This document shows, piece after piece, positions 14,526 through 29,221 of a stretch of DNA of 64,000 bases. The position numbers were made by a program, and so were the translations under genes. Under the pieces are notes generated by a model. It saw only the letters and a list, made by a program, of their open reading frames with translations. It did not search any database and was not told the origin of the DNA. Positions within the stretch are counted from its first letter, which is position 1. Each line of letters opens with the position of its first letter. Source of the stretch: Ecdyonurus torrentis (taxonomy: Eukaryota; Arthropoda; Insecta; Ephemeroptera; Heptageniidae); assembly GCA_949318235.1 (NCBI GenBank), contig OX439132.1, forward strand, positions 30,764,243 through 30,828,242, in the 5' to 3' direction.

Positions 14526-15770
14526 GCAAAATACATTTTCTGAAACATCAATTGTTATTATATCTCAATAGGTGGTATAATTAAAATTTAATATGATCGA
14601 GTAAAAAATTAAATATTTTTTAACATTTTCATACAAAAAAAAAAAAAAAAAAAAAAAACTTATATATTGTCTTTTTTTTTCCTATATATTATTTTATATA
14701 CCATCTGTGCATATATAAAACGAGCATGGTATGTGGTATATCTATAGATATATTGTTATATTTTATTGTAGTACACAGCGGTATGAGTACATATACTCGA
14801 GGCAACGTATGACAGAAGGGTGAGTGAGTGGTGAGCCCACTTGTACCCCTCTCCTCCTATATACCCTCCTCCCAACTGTGTGCATGGCTAAGGGCGCTCT
14901 GGAGACAAAATTTACCGCCCTAGGGTGTCACACGAAACACGGGTGACAAATAAAACCCATGCCGCGAAAAACAAACTGATTTTTCTATTGTTGTATTTTC
15001 AAAAAAAAAAAAAAAAAAAAAAAAGTAATAATAATAACAGTAGATGTTTTACATAAAAATTGGAACAAATAATTGATTTTTTTTTATATAATATAATGTA
15101 CTCATGTTTTTTTAATTTCTATTTTTTGTATTGTTTTTTAGTATATTATTATTAATTTTTTATTAATAAAAAAGTGATTAAACATTTGTTGTTTCATTAT
15201 TATATTAATGCATTTTTTTTATTATTTTGTAAATTAAAACAAATATTTTTACCCTAAGGGATATGAAATAATTTATATTTATATTTTTTATTTATTTATT
15301 TTTATTTTAAATATATATTAATATTTTTTATCAATCATATATATATATATATTATACATCCAAACATACGAAAAATGTATCAAAGGTTATATAAATGAAA
15401 ATAATACATGATGGGCAAAGAGAAGTGTATATATGTATATGATTTTGTTTTTTATTGCATTTTTTATAAGTTGAAAATATTATGTATTATTTATTTTGCA
15501 TTTTCAATCAATATTTATAAAAATAGAATTATCAACATACATTTCTAGTGATACAAATAGACATAATCATTAATCATATGATAAATGTCTTTAGAATAAA
15601 ATTTCCATTTTAATGAAATTATAAGCCGAGGGAGAAGAAATTACAACATTTTTTTTTTTTTTTTGCTTTATAATGACATCTTTGAATGTAAATAAAGAAA
15701 AAAAACTTATTTTGTTCTTTTCAATAAGCTATATTTTACATTTTAGCAAGAAAAAAAGTTAAACTGCTGC
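14008..15770. other. AT-rich stretch, no gene seen
   Basis: Poly(A) runs lie at about 14501-14525, 14635-14659 and 15001-15024. The part 14770-14970 is GC-richer, with pyrimidine-rich words such as cccctctcctcc, but I recognise no gene or repeat there. Confidence 0.5.
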
Positions 15771-15858
15771 ACCCAAAATTTGGCAAGATTTTCTCCTGCC
15801 ATAATACCGGAATTGAACGCTCGCTCAATTCGAGCTCATTTTCTTGTTTGATAATACT
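15770..15858 (-). mobile_element. Possible SINE fragment with B box
   Basis: On the minus strand, gttcaattcc (complement of 15809-15818) fits a pol III B box. It is followed by gcaggagaaaatcttgcc and then gggtgcagcag. The look is that of a decayed tRNA-derived SINE, but the A box is unclear and no second copy was found. Confidence 0.3.
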
Positions 15859-16032
15859 TCATTTTTCATTTTACTTACTTTACATTTAATTCAGTATCAT
15901 TTGATATAGTGATGAATGTCCGAAATCCTGACAATCCTTATGCTAAGCATTCCTTCTCATTTAATTATATATTTTTTTTTATCAAATAGTTGTTGTTTTT
16001 ACTAGAGTATATGTAATTAAGAATCGTTTTTT

Positions 16033-16156
16033 CTCAGTGACTCGGCAAGCCAAAGATCTAGGTTTGACTCTCAAGTGGTTGGAATTTAATTTGACACATA
16101 TTTTGCTGCTTTAAAAAGCACGGAGTAACACAAAGTTTTTTTTTTTTTTTTTTTTC
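16033..16156 (+). mobile_element. Possible tRNA-derived SINE fragment
   Basis: ctcagtgactcggcaagcc followed by gatctaggtttgactctc resembles the A-to-B-box half of a tRNA with a degenerate B box (ggtttgactct). Downstream unique sequence ends in a 21-nt poly(T) run at about 16136-16155. It is too diverged to be a functional tRNA gene. Confidence 0.35.
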
Positions 16157-16261
16157 ACATGGTGACAAACACTTTATTACATGTTTATAATTATTATTAT
16201 TTATTATTAAAATAAGTATACTCATGAGTATTATATGAATATAATACAATTATACATATAC

Positions 16262-17036
16262 CATGACGCTATATACTTCCCTACATCCCTACAACAGCAC
16301 TTCCCTTGGACCTAGTAATTGATCTCCACAACTTCCTATTCTGGCACATTTCTTACGTCACCTAGACTCATGATTCGCTTCAGACACTTCCTTTTACACC
16401 TAGTACTAAATATGTACTGTACAGTACATACGTTCTTCTTTCTCAAGCATCTTTTAACCATCTCAGATATTCACCATTCTAGGACTACCCCTTTCTCCCC
16501 CTCTCCACTCTGCCACAAAACACCAATTTTATGTAATTCTCTCATTATTCATCGTTTTCATATGACCAAACCATCTTAAAGAGCAAGTTCAGGGGTTACA
16601 ACATAGCTTTTTCAATGTTATAGATAATGAGAAGAACTGTTCATAAACTTACATATGATGACCCAAAGCCCTTCCTTAGCCCCATGGTAGCCCCTTAAAC
16701 TTGCACTCATCCTGCGAGATATGCTACCCGCTACAACTTGTCTATAGTAAAGCCGTGTAACTATGACGTAAAAGATACAGGATGAGTTGCATATCTCGCA
16801 AGATGATCACGAGTTTGAGGGGCTACAGAAGGGCTTTGGGTCATCACATATGAGTTTATGAACAGTTTTTCTCATTATCTAAAATTGAAGAGGCCATGTT
16901 GTAACCCCTTAAATTCCTCTTTAACACACCTTTTTCATACTTCTTATACTCACCTTTAATTGCACCCCACATTCATTCATCAGTTCATCACCCACGTATT
17001 CTTCACCCTATCTAATCTTCTTTTACCATGGTAAAA
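16262..17036 (-). pseudogene. Decayed LINE reverse-transcriptase C-terminal region, split by a MITE
   Basis: Read on the minus strand, the sequence encodes the signature LRWFGHMKTMNNERIT (complement of about 16532-16579). After frameshifts come GRVERG and an RWLKD-like segment, then WRSI. The order RWFGH, then GRxxRGRPR, then RW and WRxI is the familiar tail after the reverse-transcriptase domain of many non-LTR retrotransposons. I know that pattern from the family and did not search. Stops and frame changes show it is dead. A TTAA MITE (16576-16924) interrupts it just before LRW. The part upstream in the LINE lies at 16925-17036. Neither the endonuclease nor the catalytic palm (YADD-like) is present. 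Confidence 0.7.
16576..16924. mobile_element. TTAA-type palindromic MITE, copy M5, inserted in a LINE
   Basis: TTAA lies at 16576-16579 and 16921-16924. The inner ends agagcaag and (reversed) agaggaat are followed by a shared ggggttacaacatgg/ag stretch on both sides. Inside, gttcataaacttacatatga pairs with tcatatgagtttatgaac after reversal, and gacccaaagccctt with aagggctttgggtc, so most of the 349 bp is an imperfect palindrome. Deleting the element plus one TTAA rejoins the LINE reading as gtgttaagatgg (V-L-R-W), the expected sequence. That makes TTAA the real target duplication. Confidence 0.8.
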
Positions 17037-17039
17037 AAT

Positions 17040-18001
17040 TTAATGCAAAAATATGTATTTAGTACATATAAAATATGCATAGTACTTTTTTTTTTAGTTT
17101 GCACTCATGTGCCCAAGAAACTGATACCCACAGCATTCACTACTGTAACGTTTACTACGAAGCACTCAAGCCAAATAAATTTTGTTAAATATTTATTCTA
17201 ACGTTTTTTTTTCTCAGCCATTAGTGTTGACTCCATATTGTTTTAACTTTATTTGTAACAATATTTGCAAATTCATTTTATATTCAGTTGAATTGTATGT
17301 GTGATTATTAAAATAGTTACGAACAAAATGTACAGTACAATTAAGATTTCCAATTTTTTGTAATGTAATAATCATTTATATTTTATTGGCATATGAAAAA
17401 AACAGAAAATTAAATTTAATATTAAAAATAATTACCAATATACGACACACTGGGATTAAAAAATATATATATTGCATTAAATATATAAAAAAAATTCTAT
17501 ATAGCAATATTATTCCGAGTTAAAATATAAAAAACATTATACAACATTATTTTTTTTCCATCCGTTATTAGTCTTGATGTAAAATAATTAGGATTTATTG
17601 TTTTGGAATGAAAAGTCAATTTTTCTTTTTTTTTCCCTCTCTCGCACTCACTATAACTCTGATGTAATGTATTTTATAAAAATTACCTAGCTACAAAAAA
17701 AAAAAAAAAAAAAAAAAAAAAATTACAACACACACTGCTATACATGTTGTCATTCTTTTGTTTAATGTTTGGCTTTGCCATTTAAAACACGACGAATGGA
17801 TGTCGAATATATTCGATTTAACAAATTAGCCTACTAAAGGTATTGGAGGGTGAGTGGGTGGGATGGAGTGAGGGTTACATATACTCAAATGTATATATAT
17901 ATTATTTGTATTATTATTGTATAGACAATAGGAATATACATCACTTTCACTACTGTTGTCGAGTTTTGTAAGTGAACCAATGTTGTATAATATATGACTA
18001 T

Positions 18002-18004
<3 letters not shown>
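17040..18004. other. AT-rich stretch, no gene seen
   Basis: Contains poly(A) at 17694-17721 and a G-rich patch at about 17846-17873 (gggtgagtgggtgggatgg). No element or gene recognised. Confidence 0.5.

Positions 18005-18042
<38 letters not shown>
18005..18042. repeat. (GA)n followed by a G run
   Basis: About 13 GA units run into 11 consecutive G residues. Confidence 0.95.
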
Positions 18043-18044
<2 letters not shown>

Positions 18045-18122
18045 AGGGTATGTGGGTGTTAGTATATGTATAGAACTAATTCGTGAACATCAATCGTTTA
18101 ATCACACTTTACAATATATACA

Positions 18123-18126
<4 letters not shown>

Positions 18127-18178
<52 letters not shown>
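18127..18178. repeat. (CT)n microsatellite
   Basis: About 26 CT units. Confidence 0.97.
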
Positions 18179-18180
<2 letters not shown>

Positions 18181-18364
18181 TATATATACATATGTATAGG
18201 GAACATTTTAGAGGTGTGTTTTTGTATAATAATAAATGTGAGTGTTATGTATATGCCAATCATTAAAACGGCTTGCTGTATGAATGTTTGTTATACATTT
18301 ATTTAACAAAACGTCGTATAGTAATATTGTTCATTCCTATATATTTATATACAATAAAATATAA

Positions 18365-18367
<3 letters not shown>

Positions 18368-18419
<52 letters not shown>
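18368..18419. repeat. (TA)n microsatellite
   Basis: About 26 TA units. Confidence 0.97.
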
Positions 18420-18424
<5 letters not shown>

Positions 18425-18532
18425 CCTTCATACATTTTATATTTTTCTATATTATAGTCTTTCATGCGAATCATCAGAGTAGTTATAGCATTTGTAATGT
18501 TTTGTTTTACAATAACAAATACGCACGTAAAC

Positions 18533-18557
18533 GTCTCTCTCTCTCTCTCTCTCTCTC
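18533..18557. repeat. (CT)n microsatellite
   Basis: About 12 CT units. Confidence 0.95.
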
Positions 18558-18559
18558 CA

Positions 18560-21208
<2,649 letters not shown>

Positions 21209-21278
<70 letters not shown>
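21209..21278. repeat. (GA)n microsatellite
   Basis: About 35 GA units. Confidence 0.97.
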
Positions 21279-21279
<1 letters not shown>

Positions 21280-22566
21280 AAATGGAAAGGGGAAAACTGA
21301 TTATTTCTAATGCGATTTTCTGGTATAAACCAAGTTATCAACATACTCACCAACTCTCTACGTTCAATAAATTCTCAGCTCAAAACAAGAATGTATGAAT
21401 ATATATATTATACTGTATGTGTACAGTATAATATATAAAATAATTATATTATGTTAAAAAAAATATAATCTTTTTAATATCTTCAAATTTTGCTACAAAT
21501 TTCTTAAATATTATAATATTTTATTTTGGGAGTTTTCCCGGATGTTAAAAATAATAATAGTTGCATAAATTAACAAGTTATGAATATTTATTTAAATTAA
21601 GAAATATTAATTAATATTTTTATAGTCTGGTTTTGATTAAATTTAAATTATGGTTTGTAAAAATACGTTTTTAAAAGGTTTAAAGATGTGTCTTTCTTAA
21701 GTTTCTTTATTCAGTTTAACGTTGTATAATAATTCTATATATATATTAAATTTGTTAGAAAAAAAAATAGAAATTGCAAGTTTAAGCTTTTGTGTCTAAA
21801 TTATATTGTTCTATAAAAAAAAGTAACTTTCAAAGAAAAAATATATATACATTTCAATGTTTTATTCATCTTTCTCTTCTTCTTAACTATATCATATTAA
21901 GAACCACAACGTAATTAAATAATTTGCTTTTGGATCTTTCATTCTATTAAATTATGATCTTTTAGAGAAACGAGAAGACGAGAAATAAAATATATAAATA
22001 ATATTGATTTTCTCTTTCTTGACTGTAGTATTATATTTTACTCTGAAAGCAATAATATTATCCTATATAATAATAAAGGTAGAAATAAAGAAATAAAAGA
22101 GACGATGTAATATAGAAGAGAACAAGAAGTTGCCTTTAAGATAAATATTATTTCGACCTTCTCATTATTGTTATTAAATTGAATGCCATCCCCTTTTCTC
22201 TCTGTTTCTCTTTATATATATATCAACGGTCTGTATAGACCCAGCAGGATAGCAAATTAAAAGACATCGTAATTTTCTTGATCTTTCTTAACAAAGTTTT
22301 TATTTTTATATAATATAGTGACGTTACAATATTTTTATTTGTTTACTTTTTGTTGCTTACATTAAATTTAATTTGATAAGTATGTAATTTTGTAAACTAA
22401 TTGGATTTCTGGAAAATATTTGGATTTTATTTTTTATTTTTCTTAAAATCAGTAACAAAAATGCATGATCATGTCAATAATTAATAATAAACTTAATACT
22501 TATACATTCAGGAATCTATTTATTATATAAATAATAATAATACAGTACAGAACTTACATGTACATT

Positions 22567-22570
<4 letters not shown>
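21280..22570. other. AT-rich stretch, no gene seen
   Basis: Low-complexity AT sequence with scattered TA runs. No gene or element recognised. Confidence 0.5.

Positions 22571-22571
<1 letters not shown>

Positions 22572-22642
<71 letters not shown>
22572..22642. repeat. (TA)n microsatellite
   Basis: About 35 TA units immediately upstream of the second SINE-like copy. Confidence 0.97.
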
Positions 22643-22644
<2 letters not shown>

Positions 22645-22667
22645 TGTATATACCACACCCTACACCT

Positions 22668-22922
22668 ACAACTTGTAACGTAGTCCTGTTACACGATGCG
22701 TACTTACATGTTTTTCATGACGACGCATCGCATTCGAGAGTTGCTGCATGCTTGATGTTATTGCTCCGACCAGCCTGCCTAGACGTTTCCACAGTTCCTC
22801 TAGGCTGTCATGGCAAATGCCGGGCTGTATACAGTATATCAAGCCCAGATTGGCCCATGTTTTCATTGTACTTTTCGATAAGATATCTGTCTTGATGTGA
22901 CTGTGGAGAAAGTGTAGCATGA
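22668..22922 (+). mobile_element. SINE fragment carrying the same core as 8850-9120
   Basis: The segment 22789-22835 contains gtttccacagttcctc, then ctgtcatggcaaatgccggg and ctgtat. This lines up with gtttccacggtttcctc, ctgctatggcgaatgccggg and atgttt at 9023-9068. Upstream of the core the two elements do not match, and no convincing A or B box is seen here. It may be a different SINE family using the same core, or a 5'-truncated copy. The 84-codon reverse frame across it is incidental. Confidence 0.5.
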
Positions 22923-23784
22923 TAATGATAACAAAACACGAAAAAAACTACTTAATGAGAAAAAAATTATAGTAATATAATTAACAGTAATTCAATTATA
23001 TGTCATAACTTATAATGTTTATTAATTTGCAGTTTTTTAAGCCTTTTTCCACATGTGTATCACTTGTGTAAGAACCTTTTTTTTCTGTTCGAGTTTTATT
23101 TTTAAATAAAATTAAGTCTACATTATAAGTTTGAAATTCTTTACTCATACTCTTATGTATTATAGTGTAAAGTACAGTGTGTATATAAAAATATTTTTAC
23201 TTAACTTTCTTTAAAATACAGTACTGCAGCTTAGGCGAATGTCAAAACTGAAAAATTTACGAAACGCTCTTAAATGCAAATTTTCATTAAGTTAACCTAA
23301 TACTACCTAATATTTTACAGAAATTCATAAAAGCTATTACTTGACCTCTCATTTTAAATCTCGTTATGTCAATTTGACGATAGCTATTTTGTATTTTGCT
23401 TTATTATAGAGAGTAAGTGCATGATTATCACATAATTTTCAAATAAATGGAAACAAAACTATAAAATATACAATAAACAAAAAAGTCATTTTAATAGAAA
23501 AACAATATTTGTTCATTGTATTTGTTAAAAATTTGATACATATTATAACGACAATATTAGACTGGCGTGTTTAATATTTTACTTCAATTATAGGTCATTT
23601 TTACTGTAAACAATTATGTAGAGACTGGGAAAAAAATAAGCATGGTATACAAGAAAAATATATAATGTTTATCAATTGTTTTTTTTTTATGCTGAAATGT
23701 TCCCTTTTTTTTTCAATCTTCATAAAAGTATAAAATTACCTTATAGCTTAAAGCTATTTAAATATGAGAATGCGTGTGGGATAA

Positions 23785-23788
<4 letters not shown>
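22923..23788. other. AT-rich stretch, no gene seen
   Basis: Moderately complex AT-rich sequence. The part from 23215 to 23400 is less simple than its surroundings but matches nothing else in the window. Confidence 0.5.

Positions 23789-23857
<69 letters not shown>
23789..23857. repeat. (GA)n microsatellite
   Basis: About 34 GA units. Confidence 0.97.
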
Positions 23858-23859
<2 letters not shown>

Positions 23860-24518
23860 GCTGTTGATAACCCCACCCAATTTAAACCCCCTTTTGCGTA
23901 CGTACGAACGTAAATAATTACTGTATGCTTCAAATTAGATTAATGCTACGTATTATATATTATAGTTCAAACTACCGTATAACACATCGATCAAAATTTA
24001 TATATATATTTTAATTTTAAAGAATTCAACTATATATAATCAATAAATCCATTTCATAATATATATATATATATATATGATATTAATATATAAATTTTAA
24101 TTACTATTAAAATATAATCTTAACATTTGATCTGTAATTTTGATTAAAACTAAAATTTTGTTATCTTTATAGTATTTTGTTTTTATATGTATTATCACTG
24201 AAATATATAGAAATATAACTTTTATAATAAAAAAAAATATATATTATATATCGAGTATATATATACGAGTATTAAAAAACATAAAATCAAATTAAATAAA
24301 ACGTCACAAAATAGCTATAAAAATATGTGATCGTATTTTTATATCCACGTGATTTTTGTTATATTAAAATATATTAACTACTTCGCACATACACACACAT
24401 ATACATACGATATTAAATTGTGATATGAATTCTGTATGGTAGAGTCGGGGGAAAAAAGGGGAGAGTGTGATGTTTTAAAGGCGTGATTTTTCATTAAAAT
24501 TGGGATATTTTTATACAG

Positions 24519-24521
<3 letters not shown>

Positions 24522-24599
<78 letters not shown>

Positions 24600-24602
24600 G
24601 TT

Positions 24603-24640
<38 letters not shown>
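24522..24640. repeat. (TA)n and (GA)n compound microsatellite
   Basis: About 38 TA units (24522-24597), a short spacer, then about 17 GA units (24606-24640). Confidence 0.97.
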
Positions 24641-24641
<1 letters not shown>

Positions 24642-25489
24642 CCTCACGTCAAACAAACGGATGAATTGAGTTCATTGTTTTTTAAGGTAGTTTTATTTTC
24701 TGCTGACGAGCTTTGATTTTTTGATTGACAACTACATATATTTTGTATATAGTATTGAAAAGACACTAATAATAACTATAGTATTTAGATTATTTATTGC
24801 ATCAAAAGATTTTTTAATTGAGAGTGCTTCAAAATACAATCTTCTACAAATTGTAGGTTACTTTCCACTTTATGCTGTGTTAATCTTTGCCAGTAATTTA
24901 TTATAAGATTTTTTAAAATTTATTTAATAAAATTATTTTGTACAAAATGTACTTCTAGGGTACTATAGTAAAAGTATAAGTAGGAAAAAAAAAAGTTATT
25001 GAAAAGAAAGTTTTGAGAACTTACTCTCACACACACACCTAAAATATTAGTAAAAAACAAACAAACTATATCTGCCTTATAACAAAATATATTGATAAAC
25101 ATTATTAAACAATGATATAATTTATTTGTTGATGCAAAATCTTAAATACAAGATATGTATGCTTATTATGAAATTTTAAACTAAAATAATATGCGTCATT
25201 AGAATTTTATTTAAAAATTCAATATTTTTTTTTATCTTGATAATTAATTATTAGAGCTCACTTTTTAATTAATAATTTCATTAACTGCTAATTTTCTACA
25301 TTAGTTACAAAATAATTAATGTCTTGTATGTATATACATGCATACATGTGTGGTATTATGTATATACACAGATTGCTTTATATTTTACATTATACATAGT
25401 ACCTATACATTAATTGGTGTTGACAATTTGATAATATAAGGATTTTATTATTATTTATTTATATCTGCGTATTATATATTGCGTATAGC

Positions 25490-25490
<1 letters not shown>
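24642..25490. other. AT-rich stretch, no gene seen
   Basis: A 61-codon plus frame at 24721-24906 has no recognisable motif. A short CA run lies near 25028-25037. Confidence 0.45.

Positions 25491-25548
<58 letters not shown>
25491..25548. repeat. (TA)n microsatellite
   Basis: About 29 TA units. Confidence 0.97.
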
Positions 25549-25552
<4 letters not shown>

Positions 25553-25939
25553 ATACCAATCAGAAAATAATTTGAATTTTTAATCACTCTTTTGGTTGAG
25601 TGCGTTTGTACCTATATAAACTGATCAATCACTAAAAATTATTTTTTTACATCACTGTGATTGGGACAAAAAAAAAAACATATAAAAATATATATATATT
25701 ATTTTGAATTTTTTGTCTGTAATCCAAAGCAATATTTTTTAGTAATAAATTTTTTATACATATATATGTATGAATGTATTTGCTAGAGAGAGAGTGAGAG
25801 AATTTATTGTATGACAGGTTGATCAATTTCCATGTTTTTATATCGTCCTCTAATCAGTCAAAGTATTATTATTTTGTGAGCTATAGCATGCTTGGATATA
25901 TGTTATATACAATGAGTAATGAGCCTATGATTAATCAAT

Positions 25940-25941
<2 letters not shown>

Positions 25942-26009
<68 letters not shown>
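25942..26009. repeat. (TA)n microsatellite
   Basis: About 34 TA units. Confidence 0.97.
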
Positions 26010-26013
<4 letters not shown>

Positions 26014-26166
26014 TATATCAAAATTTAAGGGGTATATAATCTATATAAATGTTAAGGATAATATTTATAAAAATGATAGTATATATTATGGTCAGTGTAT
26101 AGAGAGAGAGTGAGAGAGAGAAATGCAAAAACACCTGAGCAATTTACTGATTTGTTCACACCCCTC

Positions 26167-26170
<4 letters not shown>

Positions 26171-26208
<38 letters not shown>
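26171..26208. repeat. (CT)n microsatellite
   Basis: About 19 CT units. A short broken GA run lies 50 bp upstream at 26099-26120. Confidence 0.96.
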
Positions 26209-26209
<1 letters not shown>

Positions 26210-26210
<1 letters not shown>

Positions 26211-27365
26211 CATACACTTTATTGTATATCATCAGTATGCATGCAAATTGTCACAATTCATATACTTTAATATTGAATTTAAGCCATTTTTACATTACAC
26301 CCTTTTAATATATCGGAAGCAGTCGTGTGAATGATCAAACACGTATACGATTAACGTGGCTTATTGATGATAAAAACTCAACAAAAACATATATATACAA
26401 TAATAATAATATAAATAAATATAAAACAAATACTTTCTCTCACTATGGTATGGTGTAATTTAAAAAAATTGGTAATAATAATAATTTAATATTATATAAA
26501 TACACATTCACATAATATTTCAAATATATTTTTAGTTTGAATTAGTGATTACATACTGATTGTAAATGTTTATTGTTCATGACCAATCACATACTGTACT
26601 TACAACTAAGCAGGTTAAAACAACATCAAATTTTATAATAGTTATATGATTTATTTATATTATAATATTTGTTGTTATTATATTTTTATACACTGAAAAA
26701 TATGTTGAAAGAAATGGTAAAATTCTCCGTATGGCTAAAAGTAGAAACTGAATTGATTTGTCCATAAATTGTGTAAAGGTACATTAATATGACTTTTTTA
26801 TAGTGATACTTAAGGATAAATTTCCAAAAATGTAAACATTTTGCAATTCACCACTTATTACGCAAAATTTTGAAGAAAAAAAAAACTACAATAAATCTTT
26901 TTAATGTTAGTATATTTATTCTCTTATTTGATAGTCAAATTGACTAATTAAATTTCAAATTACATAAAAAACTAGTCTTCAACATTTGAATTTTAGAGCT
27001 ATTATGAGTTTTTAATGACAACCTTTTAATAATAATTTTATTTAAGAACCACACATGGCTATTTCAGCCATATTACATGTTCTTAACCAGAATATTACAA
27101 CATAAATTTACATAATAGAAGTTATATAAAATAACAACAATAATAAAAAAAACAATTTATTGTTACCATAATGACAATTAAAAATACCTTACATATAAAT
27201 TTGTTACAACTTTTTCAAATATCTACTCTTAAATCAAATATCTTCTATAAATATAAATACCAAAATTGTTACAGAGTTTATACGATAAAGAATTATTAAT
27301 GTATAATTATTTTAATTGTATTAAATTCTGACGCAACTTAATCATTTAAGATGTTTTTCTGTTAA
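26210..27365. other. AT-rich stretch, no gene seen
   Basis: The region around 27045-27100 contains a small stem (catggctatttcagccat). Otherwise it is simple AT-rich sequence. Confidence 0.45.
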
Positions 27366-27367
27366 CT

Positions 27368-27540
27368 AACATCAATTCAATTCAAAATAGACTTTATTGT
27401 ATATAAAACAGATTACATCAAATACCATCCTGTAGGGTAGGCAAATTTTCTGTCCTCTATGTTGCACAATTTGCATAAACATCAAATTTCCAGGGGCTCA
27501 AAGTGCGCTGTGTAACAAAAACTCACCAATTTTTATTTAT
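27368..27540 (-). mobile_element. Probable LINE 3' end with TTGAA tail
   Basis: On the minus strand the segment ends aataaagtctattttgaattg followed by aattg, that is a polyadenylation-like signal, a short spacer and a tandem TTGAA-type tail. This is the usual form of the 3' terminus of CR1, L2 and Jockey-like LINEs. Upstream (minus sense) is gcctaccctacaggatgg, typical 3' UTR-like sequence with no reading frame. No reverse-transcriptase coding was recognised, so the insertion would be strongly 5' truncated. Confidence 0.45.
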
Positions 27541-27670
27541 CATAAATATTTCATTCTTTATGGTAAATGAATAATAAAATAAGTTTAAATTTCATGTTAG
27601 CTCTTATTATATATTTTCAGATTATTAAAAATTAAATATTATATTGATTTACAATCAATATTAATATATT

Positions 27671-27959
27671 TATAGACTCCTTTCACATCCTTGCGCTATG
27701 TCGCCATGTTTGTGGTGCCTAATGTATTGTCCAGTATAGGGGAAACATCATTTCTTCTAATTTTTCACTTAATAAGAGTTTATTTCAACTGAACGAATTT
27801 TTCTCATATTATTCGAGCTTATTAGGAGCTAGAAATAAGTCATTGATTGAGATTTGAAGCTTCTTTTGCTGTTAAAAAAATGACGTTTTTACTATGCTGG
27901 CCTATGTATTCATAACCAGCAAAATGGAGGCTCTTAAATATGAGTGCAACCGGTCTATA
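27671..27959. mobile_element. TATAG-ended foldback element D, copy 1 (diverged)
   Basis: The left end tatagactcctttcac and the reverse complement of the right end tatagaccggttgcac match. Further in, cagtataggggaaacatcattt matches the reversed ccagcatagtaaaaacgtcattt. Arms of about 90 bp are therefore imperfect inverted repeats. The same terminal and internal TATAG words mark copies at 36556-36836 and 63036-63345, though this copy is much diverged from them. Confidence 0.5.
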
Positions 27960-27964
27960 AGATG

Positions 27965-28493
27965 TGATCTAGACGCAAAAAAAAAAGACTAAAAAATAAA
28001 CCTTCAAACTTTTGAAATGTTATAAAAAATAGTACTTAACCTAAGATTATTAAAACCTTGATTTCAAAATTATTTATTCTTTTTATGTTTTTATTTTTGA
28101 AGAAGTGGGTTTTGTTTGCTGCAAAATACTATTTTTTTTTCAGTGTGCCCTTTTCTTTATATACTTTTTTATTTTATTTATTTTTAACATATAATATATA
28201 ATATAAAAAAGATAGCGCGCCTATATAATATATGAGAAAACTCCATATATTTTAGTTTTTAATGTTTACCAAAAGTTATTTTTATTTATGACCTGCCTGC
28301 GACTTAATATTTAAAGCTTTTATGATATACAAAAAAAAAAAAAGGTATACGTACTGTACATACTTTATACAAATAAACATCATATATATGAGCTCTTTTC
28401 TTTCTTTCTTGTTTTTATATAATATAATTTTTAATTAAACTCGTCTAATTATTTTTAGAACATATTTTTCATTATTATTATTTCGTACCCTTC

Positions 28494-28524
<31 letters not shown>

Positions 28525-29160
28525 AATTTTTTAGGTAATAATTTTTTTCTTGACTTTAATTGTAAGTTATATGAATTAATTATATTTATATTTTAATATG
28601 CACAAAAAAAAGAGTAGAAAATTATATTTATTATTCTCTTTTATATAAAATTATTTTAAAGAATTATAAAAAAAATATAATATTAAATTCTCTATGTATT
28701 TAAAAAAAAAAAAATTTCATTCTGTGCGTTATTTAAATAATTGATAAAGATTTCATCAGAAACAGAAACAGAAAGAGAGAGAGATAATAGATTATTCTTG
28801 CTTTTATTTAACTTTATATATAAAATACAATATATATAGTAAATAAATTTAATTAAATAAAAGGGTTATTCTTATATAGTATACATCACTTGTAGCTTTT
28901 TTTTTATATATATAACATAGGTTGTCACGCAATGTTTTAGATATATAAAAAAGATAACTAACATGATATATGACGAATGTAAACTCTAAATGAAATTAAA
29001 ATATATATTTTTAATTGACTATACTATGATCTTGGGATTAAAAAATTTATAATACTATATAATATTAAATAAACTCATATAGTATGATACGGTATATAAG
29101 TTATAACAGATGTGAAAAAGGGGTATAGAGTATAGACCGCTGAAGTACCTCCCTTCACCC

Positions 29161-29164
<4 letters not shown>
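27965..29164. other. AT-rich stretch, no gene seen
   Basis: Includes poly(A) at 28495-28519 and a short GA run near 28774. No gene or bounded element recognised. Confidence 0.5.

Positions 29165-29220
<56 letters not shown>
29165..29220. repeat. (TA)n then (CA)n microsatellite
   Basis: About 24 TA units followed by four CA units. Confidence 0.95.
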
Positions 29221-29221
<1 letters not shown>

